DNA from: a virus
Strand: one strand, 5' to 3'
Length of the DNA: 26,650 bases
IMG/VR virus record: IMGVR_UViG_3300010158_000275
Span: 1 to 26,650 of that record
Part shown: piece after piece, positions 20,418 to 26,650 of the stretch
How the letters are laid out: each line of letters begins with the position of its first letter
Position numbering within the stretch: the stretch's first letter is position 1
The notes under the pieces: model-generated
What the model saw: the letters and a program-made list of their open reading frames with translations, nothing else
Database searches by the model: none
What the model was told of the DNA's origin: nothing
Translations under genes and position numbers: made by a program

Positions 20418-21164
20418 ATGAATATTCGAATATACATAGGTAAAAATGTAGATTTACCTAAGGTAGACTCTTCTTTTGCCTATATACAGACATGCTTGAA
20501 TTTAAATGGGTTCGATACCAGCTCTGTACAGGTAATCGAATCCTATTCAGATAAATTCGAATATCCTGCCCTAGATAAATGCTGGGTTGATAGTCAGACC
20601 AGCGAATTCTACGGACTATATCTGCACTGCAAGAGTGCAAGTAAAGTGGATGAAACCGAATTCATGAATGGTTTAGCCTGGTTGCGATATATGCTCTATG
20701 GTGTAGTGTGCCACAGCGAAGTCTGTATAGCCCATATGGATAAAGGGGCAGACCTTGTAGGTAGTATGTGGTACAGACATTTTAAAGGCAACTGCTTCTG
20801 GTTTAAAAGTAGTTATGTACGAGGTTTGATACGCCCAAACGCTTTAAATACAGCAGACAGATACATAGCCGAGTACTGGTGCTCTCAAGCGTACTGGTTC
20901 AACCAGGGTATAGCCTTGCCTAGAGTTAAAAATCTATTCTACTTACCTATAGAAAAAGACTCTGACTTCCTGGTATTGAGTGAGACTGGATATAATCCTG
21001 AATTGACTCAAATTACGTGTTGTAGCGATCTGACCAGCCTGGTAGCGAATCCGGATTATTCGGTTTTCGATAAGCTGGTCATCACCAAAGAAGAGAATGA
21101 TAGATACGCAGGCGAAATATTCAAATACATGAACTATGATGCATCAATTGCGGTAAAAAATTAA
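20418..21164 (+). CDS. Possible glycosyltransferase (248 aa)
   Basis: The central part reads FYGLYLHCKSASKVDETEFM, WLRYMLYGVV, GADLVGSMWYRHFKGNCFWFKSSYVRGL and later RYIAEYWCSQ. The combination of an H-x-K segment, a W-R-x-x-M helix, G-x-x-W and G-N-x-x-W/F-x-x-S-x-Y is one I associate with bacterial glycosyltransferase-like proteins of surface-glycan clusters. That is a resemblance only; no DxD is clear. It starts a new transcript after the terminator and ends three bases before the kinase-phosphatase gene. Confidence 0.45.
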   Translation: MNIRIYIGKNVDLPKVDSSFAYIQTCLNLNGFDTSSVQVIESYSDKFEYPALDKCWVDSQTSEFYGLYLHCKSASKVDETEFMNGLAWLRYMLYGVVCHSEVCIAHMDKGADLVGSMWYRHFKGNCFWFKSSYVRGLIRPNALNTADRYIAEYWCSQAYWFNQGIALPRVKNLFYLPIEKDSDFLVLSETGYNPELTQITCCSDLTSLVANPDYSVFDKLVITKEENDRYAGEIFKYMNYDASIAVKN

Positions 21165-21166
21165 AT

Positions 21167-22027
21167 ATGAAAACTAAAGTAATTGTTCTCAGAGGCCTCC
21201 CGGCCAGTGGTAAAAGCACATGGGCTAAAGACTTTATTAGCCGTAACTCAGGGTGGATGAGGATCAATAAAGATGATCTTAGGCTCATGATGCACGACAG
21301 CGACTGGAGTAAAGGTAATGAACGACAGGTTCTACTGATTCGAGATGCAGCTATCGAGATGGCGTTGACTAGCTGTTATAGTGTCGTTGTTGATGATACT
21401 AACTTCGCGAGTCATCATATCACGAGTATTCAGCAGCTTGCTGAGTATTGTAGCGCAGATTTCGAAGTTAAAGACTTTGATGTCTCATTATCCGAATGTT
21501 TATTACGTAACCGTAATAGAACCAATCAAGTGCCTGATAAGGTTATCATCGACATGTACAACAAGTATGTATTGCCTAACAAGCCGAAGGTAGCTAACAA
21601 CGAAAACTTGCCTCCTGCGATTGTCTGCGACCTCGATGGTACACTAGCTATTCATGTAAGCAGGGGACCGTTTGAACTCGAGAAGTGCTACGAAGATGCA
21701 GTAAATACTAGTGTGCTAGACTGTATCCAGAATCTTCGTAGAGCAGGATACAAGCTTATATTTGTAAGCGGTAGAGAAGACTCTTGCGCAACGGAGACCA
21801 AGAGGTGGCTGCACGATAAATGCGAGTTGAGTGACTCTTGCTATATTCTATATATGCGGGAGACAGGGGATAACCGTAAAGATAGTCTTGTGAAGGAAGA
21901 GATCTACAAACGAGATATTCTTCCTGAGTACTATGTCTCATTTGTTTTAGACGATCGTCAGCAGGTTGTTGACGCATTGAGAGAAATGGGATTGCAGGTA
22001 TGGCAGGTCGCACGAGGCGACTTCTAG
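21167..22027 (+). CDS. pseT: Polynucleotide kinase/3'-phosphatase (T4 PseT type)
   Basis: The N-terminal kinase has the P-loop GLPASGKST (residues 10-18), the DDLR segment and VVVDDTNF. The C-terminal HAD phosphatase has AIVCDLDGTL with nucleophile Asp155 and acid/base Asp157, FVSGRED, and VLDDRQQVVD. Domain order and the 286-aa length match T4 Pnkp (301 aa). It phosphorylates 5'-OH ends and removes 3'- or 2',3'-cyclic phosphates, healing RNA cut by host anticodon nucleases. The ligase at 15184 can then seal them. Confidence 0.9.
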   Translation: MKTKVIVLRGLPASGKSTWAKDFISRNSGWMRINKDDLRLMMHDSDWSKGNERQVLLIRDAAIEMALTSCYSVVVDDTNFASHHITSIQQLAEYCSADFEVKDFDVSLSECLLRNRNRTNQVPDKVIIDMYNKYVLPNKPKVANNENLPPAIVCDLDGTLAIHVSRGPFELEKCYEDAVNTSVLDCIQNLRRAGYKLIFVSGREDSCATETKRWLHDKCELSDSCYILYMRETGDNRKDSLVKEEIYKRDILPEYYVSFVLDDRQQVVDALREMGLQVWQVARGDF

Positions 22028-22037
22028 AAAAAACAAA

Positions 22038-22071
22038 GGGGGTGCGCATCTCTCACGCACATTTTATTATG
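22038..22071 (+). promoter_or_regulatory. 34-nt leader element, copy 1
   Basis: From GGGG to an ATG, this 34-nt segment matches 23577-23610 at 30 of 34 positions. It contains TGCG and CGCA (22043-22046, 22056-22059), able to form a short stem, and ends in ATTTTATTATG. Both copies end exactly on a start codon, so it is probably a promoter or a translation-control leader. Confidence 0.6.
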
Positions 22072-22113
22072 GCAAAAAAAATTAGTGCTGGACATAGAGA
22101 AAACCATGAGTAA
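22069..22113 (+). CDS. 14-codon ORF after leader element
   Basis: The ATG at the end of leader copy 1 opens MAKKISAGHRENHE and a TAA that overlaps the next ATG (ATGAGTAA at 22106-22113). It could be a leader peptide coupled to the zinc-ribbon gene. A run of eight A (22074-22081) follows the start, and a +1 shift there would join the ORF to the zinc-ribbon frame. Small and unproven. Confidence 0.35.
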   Translation: MAKKISAGHRENHE

Positions 22114-22297
22114 AGAAATTGACCATGATTTTACAAATCAAATTGTCTGCCCATACTGCGAAGAAGAGGTTTCAGACTCTTGGGAACTGGATGGGGAATG
22201 CGGAGAATTTGACTGCGAGAGTTGTGGGAACACCTACAAGTGGGAAAGAGTAGTAACTATTGAGTATTCAACAAGAAAGAAAAAAATAGACGAATAA
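22106..22297 (+). CDS. Zinc-ribbon protein, paralogue 1 (63 aa)
   Basis: CPYC (residues 15-18) and CESCG (about 36-40) form a four-Cys ribbon. The order is VCPYCEEEVSDSWE ... ECGEFDCESCGNTY ... TIEYSTRKKK. The same plan occurs in the gene at 25116. The start at 22106 overlaps a 14-codon ORF. The frame also extends upstream to join that ORF by a +1 shift. Function unknown. Confidence 0.75.
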   Translation: MSKEIDHDFTNQIVCPYCEEEVSDSWELDGECGEFDCESCGNTYKWERVVTIEYSTRKKKIDE

Positions 22298-22301
22298 TAT
22301 T

Positions 22302-22754
22302 ATGGGATTAGACATGTACTTGACTGCCGAACTATACATTTCGGAGTATGACGACAACAACATAGCGCTGATAAACAGCATCAAACAAACTGCGCCTCGA
22401 GGTTTGGGAGAATTTACTCCAAAGAACCTATCGTTTGAAATAGCTTACTGGCGCAAGGCCAACGCTATTCATGGCTGGTTTGTTAAGCATGTGCAAGACG
22501 GCTTAGACGAGTGTCAGACCAGACACGTTAGCCTTGAACAGCTTCAAAAGCTTAAAGACATTTGTGAAAAGGTACTAGCAGACATTAGTCTCGCTCCAGA
22601 GTTATTGCCTGCGACCAGAGGCTTCTTCTTTGGTGCTTACGAGTATGATGAGTGGTATACCACGGATTTACGGAATACTGTGGATAAGCTAGACAAGATT
22701 CTCAAGAATCCTGACGCAAAAAAGTGGTTTATCGAATATCGCTCAAGCTGGTAA
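22302..22754 (+). CDS. Conserved phage protein, MGLDMYL family (150 aa)
   Basis: The start MGLDMYLTAELYI and the segments FEIAYWRKANAIHGWFVKHVQDGLDECQ and FFFGAYEYDEWYTTDLRNT are a pattern I know from many phages and bacteria as a hypothetical protein. The Trp-Arg-Lys-x-Asn-x-x-H-x-W-F core is the most conserved part. No function is established to my knowledge. Confidence 0.8.
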   Translation: MGLDMYLTAELYISEYDDNNIALINSIKQTAPRGLGEFTPKNLSFEIAYWRKANAIHGWFVKHVQDGLDECQTRHVSLEQLQKLKDICEKVLADISLAPELLPATRGFFFGAYEYDEWYTTDLRNTVDKLDKILKNPDAKKWFIEYRSSW

Positions 22755-22758
22755 AAAT

Positions 22759-23568
22759 ATGAACAAAAAAGAAATACAGAAAAACATTAAAGATACAGTT
22801 GAAAAATGGACAGCTTCGATCACTGACGTTGGCATTAGAGGAGTTGTTAAGCGGGATCTCATTGTAACTGGAGGGTGTATCAGTAGCATGCTCCTGAATG
22901 AGCCTGTAAACGATTATGACATCTATCTAAGAAGTGTAGATACAGCGCGGCGTCTTACTAGATACTATGTGGCGTTGGCAGGTCGGCCTAGCACACCAAT
23001 AGAGTTCAACGGCTCAGGCGTAACAATACCTGCGGTCACTCCCATGAAGCCTTTAAAGCAGCTTGGGGAGTTAGCTGTCGTAGGTGCATATCAACCAGTC
23101 TACTTTTCAAAGAACGCTATTACGCTCACCTCAGGAATACAGATAGTGATCAGATTCTGTGGGGATGTAGAGAAGATCCACAAGACATTTGATTTTGCTC
23201 ACACCAAAAACTACTATACCCACGACGATGGACTGGTACTCAATCAGTTCAGTCTAGAGTCTATCCTTGCGAAAGAGCTGCATTACGCAGGTAGCGGGTT
23301 TCCGTTATGTGCGTTGTTCAGAGTAAATAAACTCATTAAACGTGGATGGAAGATTGGCGCTAACGAGTTGATGAAGATCAGCTACGATATCAGTATGCTG
23401 GACTTCAGCGATGACGATGTTATACGTGAGCAACTTGGTGGAGTTTATGGAGAAAGCATCGCATGTGCTGTTTCCGAACATAAAGGTAAAATGACAAGGG
23501 AAAAGTTCTTTGCGATAATGGAAGGCTACGATCCTATGCAGCCTGACGATTACGGAACGTACAACTAG
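22759..23568 (+). CDS. Nucleotidyltransferase-like protein (pol-beta superfamily)
   Basis: IVTGGCISSMLLNEPVNDYDIYL (about residues 32-54) matches the hG-G/S ... D-h-D-h signature of pol-beta-type nucleotidyltransferases, with Asp-Tyr-Asp as metal ligands. A third acidic residue may lie near GIQIVIRFCGDVE. A helical C-terminal region follows. The family covers CCA-adding enzymes, aminoglycoside and toxin nucleotidyltransferases. With tRNAs lacking CCA in this window, a tRNA role is possible but not shown. Confidence 0.6.
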   Translation: MNKKEIQKNIKDTVEKWTASITDVGIRGVVKRDLIVTGGCISSMLLNEPVNDYDIYLRSVDTARRLTRYYVALAGRPSTPIEFNGSGVTIPAVTPMKPLKQLGELAVVGAYQPVYFSKNAITLTSGIQIVIRFCGDVEKIHKTFDFAHTKNYYTHDDGLVLNQFSLESILAKELHYAGSGFPLCALFRVNKLIKRGWKIGANELMKISYDISMLDFSDDDVIREQLGGVYGESIACAVSEHKGKMTREKFFAIMEGYDPMQPDDYGTYN

Positions 23569-23576
23569 TCAATTGA

Positions 23577-23610
23577 GGGGATGCGCATCTTACACGCAAA
23601 TTTTATTATG
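23577..23610 (+). promoter_or_regulatory. 34-nt leader element, copy 2
   Basis: It matches copy 1 at 30 of 34 positions; differences are at element positions 5, 15, 16 and 23. It keeps TGCG...CGCA and the ATTTTATTATG end, here directly on the start of the 122-aa gene. Confidence 0.6.
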
Positions 23611-23976
23611 ATATCACTTAAAACATTAAAAGACGCAACCGAACAAGAAGTATTTGATCAGGTTGCAACACACATTCTAAAACAAAATGCACAGGCGCTC
23701 GTGGGTGCTTCGTGTGCATATCGAGGAGATGGAGGCCTCAAATGTGCAGCAGGTTGCCTTATCGGAGATGATGAGTATTCTAGAGAATGGGATGAAAATT
23801 TTATTAGTTGGCCAAGATTAGTTACGAAAGGTGTAGTTCCTCACCTGCACAGTGCATTGGTGGGTCGATTACAACAGATACACGATAGTTATGATCCAGA
23901 GCAATGGAAAGCTGAGCTAGCTAATGTTGCTGATTATTTCAAACTCAATACTAACGCATTACTTAACTTCAAATAA
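23608..23976 (+). CDS. Conserved phage protein with Cys motif (122 aa)
   Basis: The core GASCAYRGDGGLKCAAGCLIGDDEY (about residues 34-58) has three Cys and many Gly; I recognise it from phage hypotheticals. The frame starts upstream at 23581 inside the leader element, but the ATG at 23608 fits the element and the size of related proteins. The function is unknown. Confidence 0.75.
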   Translation: MISLKTLKDATEQEVFDQVATHILKQNAQALVGASCAYRGDGGLKCAAGCLIGDDEYSREWDENFISWPRLVTKGVVPHLHSALVGRLQQIHDSYDPEQWKAELANVADYFKLNTNALLNFK

Positions 23977-23977
23977 T

Positions 23978-24115
23978 ATGGAAATTAACCAAGAATTTCT
24001 CAGCTGGTTTAAAAATCGCTTGAACAAGAAACTGCACATTGATGAGTGGCAGAGACCTCTTCTTGTACGCCTTCTTAATACCTTGACTAGAAATAATGTT
24101 AGCAAAGAACTATAA
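23978..24115 (+). CDS. Unknown 45-aa basic protein
   Basis: The ATG is one base after the previous stop (TAATATG). The basic helical product (FLSWFKNRLNKKLHIDEWQR) has no known family. Placement between two one-base junctions supports it as real. Confidence 0.6.
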   Translation: MEINQEFLSWFKNRLNKKLHIDEWQRPLLVRLLNTLTRNNVSKEL

Positions 24116-24116
24116 T

Positions 24117-24308
24117 ATGGGAAAACAATTCAACTATGTTATCGGTTACCAATATGAAGATGGTGGCATTTGCACTTATATGGTGCACAGTCATGATGTA
24201 TTTCACGGCACACGAGAAGAAGCTGAAGACACTCTTAACATAGTAATGTGTGAGTCTGAAAGAGATGTAGATTGGAAGATCTTTGTAGTATCTGAATTAG
24301 AAGAATAA
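24117..24308 (+). CDS. Unknown 63-aa protein
   Basis: The beta-rich start FNYVIGYQYEDGGICTYMVH is followed by an acidic helical part and WKIFVVSELEE. TAATATG links it to both neighbours. No family is recognised. Confidence 0.65.
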   Translation: MGKQFNYVIGYQYEDGGICTYMVHSHDVFHGTREEAEDTLNIVMCESERDVDWKIFVVSELEE

Positions 24309-24309
24309 T

Positions 24310-24903
24310 ATGACTGACTTTATTGAAGTGCTAGAGGCAAAACATAAGGAGGCCATCAAAAGGATCAAACTCCTGATTGATGCGGATACTCATATATATC
24401 CTGAATACAAAGCGGCTGCCACACTCTGCAAGTTCCTGTACGATAGCGAAGATAGATACGCTATGCTGCATGAGCCTGATATGTTCAGCGGCTTCTACGA
24501 CAATGCTCAGGCTTTCGAGCAGTTGTGCGATAGCATACATCACTCACTAACTGACGATGGAGAGATTACATTTGCACAGGTCAACAACCACTGCCCTATC
24601 ATAGTATTCGAGAATCGTTGGGAACTAGAACGAGATGGTCTCGTAACAAAGATAGAATATGAGATTTATGAGAGATTAAATGCATTTAAAGAGAAAAGAG
24701 GCCTACCACCGACAGAACACAAGATCGTATTCTTTGAAGATGTGTACAGCTATATCGAAGCAGTTAAACAACAACGCAAGGACTACGAGATCGAGATCAA
24801 GCGATTGGAGGAATGGAGGAAGCTGAATAAAAGATTAGCTGATAGAGAAAAACCAAACCTGGATGAGGTAGACTTCGGAACACCTCATTTGAAAGAAGAA
24901 TAA
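24310..24903 (+). CDS. Unknown 197-aa acidic protein
   Basis: Mostly helical, with a charged C-terminal helix (YEIEIKRLEEWRKLNKRLAD) likely to be a coiled coil. Cys residues at about 37, 70 and 94 do not form a clear zinc site. No family is recognised. The start is one base after the previous stop. Confidence 0.7.
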   Translation: MTDFIEVLEAKHKEAIKRIKLLIDADTHIYPEYKAAATLCKFLYDSEDRYAMLHEPDMFSGFYDNAQAFEQLCDSIHHSLTDDGEITFAQVNNHCPIIVFENRWELERDGLVTKIEYEIYERLNAFKEKRGLPPTEHKIVFFEDVYSYIEAVKQQRKDYEIEIKRLEEWRKLNKRLADREKPNLDEVDFGTPHLKEE

Positions 24904-24904
24904 T

Positions 24905-25114
24905 ATGAGTTATAAATTCGAATCAAAAAGAGACGAGCTGTACTTTAGAAATTATCATGGTTTGAGGAAAGCCATCGAAGCTGTGAACGGATGCGGTGAT
25001 CTTGTAATCGAGAAAACGGCAGTAGCGTTGCTAGAAACACTAGCTTACAACGGCATTTTGTTAAACCCTGTAGTCTTAGATCGACTGCAGGACAATACGC
25101 AAAAAGAAGAATGA
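24905..25114 (+). CDS. Unknown 69-aa helical protein
   Basis: Charged N terminus (KFESKRDELYFRNYHGLRKA) followed by hydrophobic helices (VALLETLAYNGILL). It has one-base junctions on both sides. No family is recognised. Confidence 0.65.
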   Translation: MSYKFESKRDELYFRNYHGLRKAIEAVNGCGDLVIEKTAVALLETLAYNGILLNPVVLDRLQDNTQKEE

Positions 25115-25115
25115 T

Positions 25116-25328
25116 ATGGCACACGACGAAATTATACCTAGCGACGACTTCCCTCACGATCACACAGACGAAGTAGTTTGCCCTTATTGTCGGTATGAGT
25201 TTACAGATAGTTGGGAATTTAATGACACCCAAGACGAACAGCATGTAGAGTGTAATGAATGTGGAAAAGAATTTTTGCTTTACGTAATCATAAGTGTTGA
25301 TTACACCACTAGAAAAAAGAAAAAATAA
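25116..25328 (+). CDS. Zinc-ribbon protein, paralogue 2 (70 aa)
   Basis: It has the same plan as the gene at 22106: VVCPYCRYEFTDSWEFND, CNECGKEF, then IISVDYTTRKKKK. The four Cys (about residues 22, 25, 46 and 49) should bind zinc. The N terminus is acidic and His-rich. It precedes the ORF that seems to start with ACG. Confidence 0.75.
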   Translation: MAHDEIIPSDDFPHDHTDEVVCPYCRYEFTDSWEFNDTQDEQHVECNECGKEFLLYVIISVDYTTRKKKK

Positions 25329-25329
25329 T

Positions 25330-25581
25330 ACGAAAGAACGACGCTTTGCTTATCAGAATAAAAAGACTCACGAATGGTTAAAGATTCAACCTCAATTTAA
25401 AATATACAGCGAAGGATATGGATATGCATGTGGAGTCTATGATTCATTTGATAGATCTGTAATGTACGCTGCTAGGAATATTATTGAAGAGGACTTTTCT
25501 AAAACCAAAGTAAAGAACAGAGAAGATTGGGTGTTGATCGAAGTAGAGATTGAGTACACCTTCACTAGAGCTACAGTATGA
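25330..25581 (+). CDS. Unknown 83-aa protein with apparent ACG start
   Basis: The frame is coding in character (RRFAYQNKKTHEWLKIQPQF ... DWVLIEVEIEYTFTRATV), but the only in-frame ATG upstream, at 25294, lies inside the zinc-ribbon gene. Exactly where the recurrent stop-T-ATG junction puts a start, the sequence reads TAA-T-ACG (25326-25332). Either ACG is used, the 25294 start is used, or the start has been lost. I favour ACG by analogy with the nine other one-base junctions nearby. Confidence 0.55.
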   Translation, partial: TKERRFAYQNKKTHEWLKIQPQFKIYSEGYGYACGVYDSFDRSVMYAARNIIEEDFSKTKVKNREDWVLIEVEIEYTFTRATV

Positions 25582-25610
25582 GATTCCTAAACATTGGAGA
25601 ATTAACATGA
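25578..25610 (+). CDS. 10-codon micro-ORF linked by ATGA on both sides
   Basis: MRFLNIGELT starts in ATGA with the previous stop (25578-25581) and ends in ATGA with the next start (25607-25610). The double overlap suggests ribosome transfer rather than a functional peptide. Confidence 0.3.
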   Translation: MRFLNIGELT

Positions 25611-25702
25611 CACTAGTACAACAAATCACATTTTTAACATTCCCACTTGCTGCATTGATTGCAATGGTGTGGTATGTTGGAGATCAACTAAGCGCATATT
25701 GA
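25607..25702 (+). CDS. 31-aa membrane peptide
   Basis: MTLVQQITFLTFPLAALIAM and a short tail form one hydrophobic helix with a polar, acidic C terminus. The stop TGA is one base before the next ATG, the local junction rule. Probably a real small membrane protein; role unknown. Confidence 0.55.
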   Translation: MTLVQQITFLTFPLAALIAMVWYVGDQLSAY

Positions 25703-25703
25703 T

Positions 25704-25985
25704 ATGGAAATCAGAAAAGAACCTGTAGAGAAGGGCTTTGATGTTTATTACACCCTAGAAGAAGACTCTAAACAATTGTTCAAGATTAAAGGAAAGACTT
25801 TGTTTAAATTATATGCTCTCCATGGAGATGTAGGAATACTTAAGGGAGTAATACAGGCAATGGATCAAGGTACCGAATTGTCCAAAGCAGCTACTGATTA
25901 CTTTGTAGAAGAGACTTATAAAATGTTTATGGATAAATTACACGAGCGACGTCAAAGCTTATTTGCAAAAGGAGTCAAAGAATAA
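25704..25985 (+). CDS. Unknown 93-aa protein
   Basis: Mixed alpha/beta (KGFDVYYTLEEDSKQLFKIK) with a basic C-terminal helix. One-base junctions on both sides. No family is recognised. Confidence 0.7.
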   Translation: MEIRKEPVEKGFDVYYTLEEDSKQLFKIKGKTLFKLYALHGDVGILKGVIQAMDQGTELSKAATDYFVEETYKMFMDKLHERRQSLFAKGVKE

Positions 25986-25986
25986 T

Positions 25987-26043
25987 ATGGAAGAAACTGG
26001 CTTTGCTTATTTGAACCCAGACCTAATTGAAGTGGAAAAGTAA
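25987..26043 (+). CDS. 18-codon micro-ORF
   Basis: MEETGFAYLNPDLIEVEK lies between TAATATG upstream and a one-base gap downstream. It is acidic with no Cys. The position is that of a gene in the train, but the peptide may only serve coupling. Confidence 0.4.
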   Translation: MEETGFAYLNPDLIEVEK

Positions 26044-26044
26044 C

Positions 26045-26239
26045 ATGAAGCTATCTGAAGTTTTAAATTGGTGTATGTTAAACCCCGGCAGAGCAATATA
26101 CCGTGAACGCTTTGATTATTCATTTAAGTATGAGAATGGAAGCTTCTGGTGTATGAATAATGGGGGAGAGTGGATCAAAGCTCCTTGCTCGGAAAAAGAT
26201 GAATGGTACTTTAATAGTGTAGTAAGAAATGGAATTTAA
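26045..26239 (+). CDS. Unknown 64-aa protein
   Basis: Aromatic and polar (LSEVLNWCMLNPGRAIYRER, GSFWCMNNGGEWIKAPC). The pattern of L-S-E-V-L-N at the start resembles short phage hypotheticals of Bacteroidota and Bacillota. The frame reaches 26027, but the ATG at 26045 follows the previous stop. Confidence 0.65.
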   Translation: MKLSEVLNWCMLNPGRAIYRERFDYSFKYENGSFWCMNNGGEWIKAPCSEKDEWYFNSVVRNGI

Positions 26240-26240
26240 T

Positions 26241-26318
26241 ATGGTGACAAAAGAAGACATCACAGATCATGTGCTTTGGCATAAACAATATAAAACAGCT
26301 AACAATTATATCAATTAA
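26241..26318 (+). CDS. 25-aa micro-ORF
   Basis: It begins MVTKEDITDHVLWHKQYKTA and is flanked on both sides by stop-T-ATG junctions. The helical, charged peptide has no known family. Confidence 0.45.
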   Translation: MVTKEDITDHVLWHKQYKTANNYIN

Positions 26319-26319
26319 T

Positions 26320-26526
26320 ATGGGACACTCAAACTACGAACTAACTGACGAACAAAAGAAAGCATTAGACAAATTTGCTGAAGATATTATCGATGAAATC
26401 GAATCTCGATTAAGCAATGACATTGGAGGCATTCTAGATCCATACTACACCCCAAATGGTCTTATAGACAACAACAAGCTCACTAGAATGTTGTGGTATA
26501 TTGGTGATTACATTTCTGCTTCTTAA
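26320..26526 (+). CDS. Unknown 68-aa acidic protein
   Basis: Acidic helical protein (ELTDEQKKALDKFAEDIIDE) with a C-terminal aromatic segment. It starts one base after the previous stop; the longer frame from 26269 runs through the preceding ORF. No family is recognised. Confidence 0.65.
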   Translation: MGHSNYELTDEQKKALDKFAEDIIDEIESRLSNDIGGILDPYYTPNGLIDNNKLTRMLWYIGDYISAS

Positions 26527-26527
26527 A

Positions 26528-26650
26528 ATGAAATACGTTAAATTTATTGCCAAACCATATCAATTGTATAAAGAGGGTACGGAAGCTTTTATAGACACTA
26601 ACTACCCCAACCAGAATTCTTTTCATAGGTTTACTGTTGAAGAATTTGAA
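26528..26650 (+). CDS. Unknown protein, truncated by window end
   Basis: The ATG is one base after the previous stop (TAAAATG). Forty-one codons are visible before the edge (MKYVKFIAKPYQLYKEGTEA...), with no stop. The function cannot be read. Confidence 0.6.
   Translation, partial: MKYVKFIAKPYQLYKEGTEAFIDTNYPNQNSFHRFTVEEFE

Overview
The window is a gene-dense stretch of what looks like a large tailed-phage genome. Every convincing gene lies on the + strand. Most junctions overlap or leave 0-5 bases, and many products are small conserved phage hypotheticals. They are mixed with phage replication, recombination and repair genes and six tRNA genes. Start codons mostly lack a Shine-Dalgarno sequence and instead follow A/T-rich leaders. 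That fits a host of the Bacteroidota type, but this is an inference because no host gene is present.

Region 1 (1-3881) carries a candidate phage ubiquitin-like pathway. It holds a small beta-grasp-like protein ending in Gly-Gly plus three residues, a 717-aa protein of unknown function, a JAMM/JAB metallopeptidase with an intact motif, a ThiF/E1-like adenylyltransferase and a 100-aa unknown. The layout recalls the PRTRC cassettes of plasmids and conjugative elements. Region 2 (3896-8797) is a recombination and repair block: gp32-like ssDNA-binding protein, RecA/UvsX-type recombinase, RuvC-like resolvase and an HhH-GPD-type glycosylase. It ends with a protein that carries a fresh 72-nt tandem duplication.

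Region 3 (8798-12502) holds six tRNAs (Thr-anticodon, Pro, Met, Asn, Tyr, Gln), a small membrane protein, two SAM methyltransferases and a GT32-like glycosyltransferase. Two of the tRNAs are odd: a long-variable-arm tRNA with a UGU anticodon, and a CAU tRNA with the initiator-type C1xA72 mismatch. A hairpin followed by an rrn-type boxA sits directly before the CAU tRNA, and about 230 nt of structured noncoding sequence follows it.

Region 4 (12538-19148) has a papain-like cysteine protease followed by a strong terminator, then small proteins, an Rnl5-type RNA ligase and an ATP-dependent DNA ligase. Region 5 (19156-22027) has small proteins, a second strong terminator, a possible glycosyltransferase and a PseT-like polynucleotide kinase-phosphatase. 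The kinase-phosphatase and RNA ligase together could repair cleaved tRNAs. Region 6 (22028-26650) is a train of small genes containing two copies of a 34-nt leader element, a nucleotidyltransferase-like gene, two related zinc ribbons, several micro-ORFs, and a repeated stop-T-ATG junction in which one start appears to be ACG.
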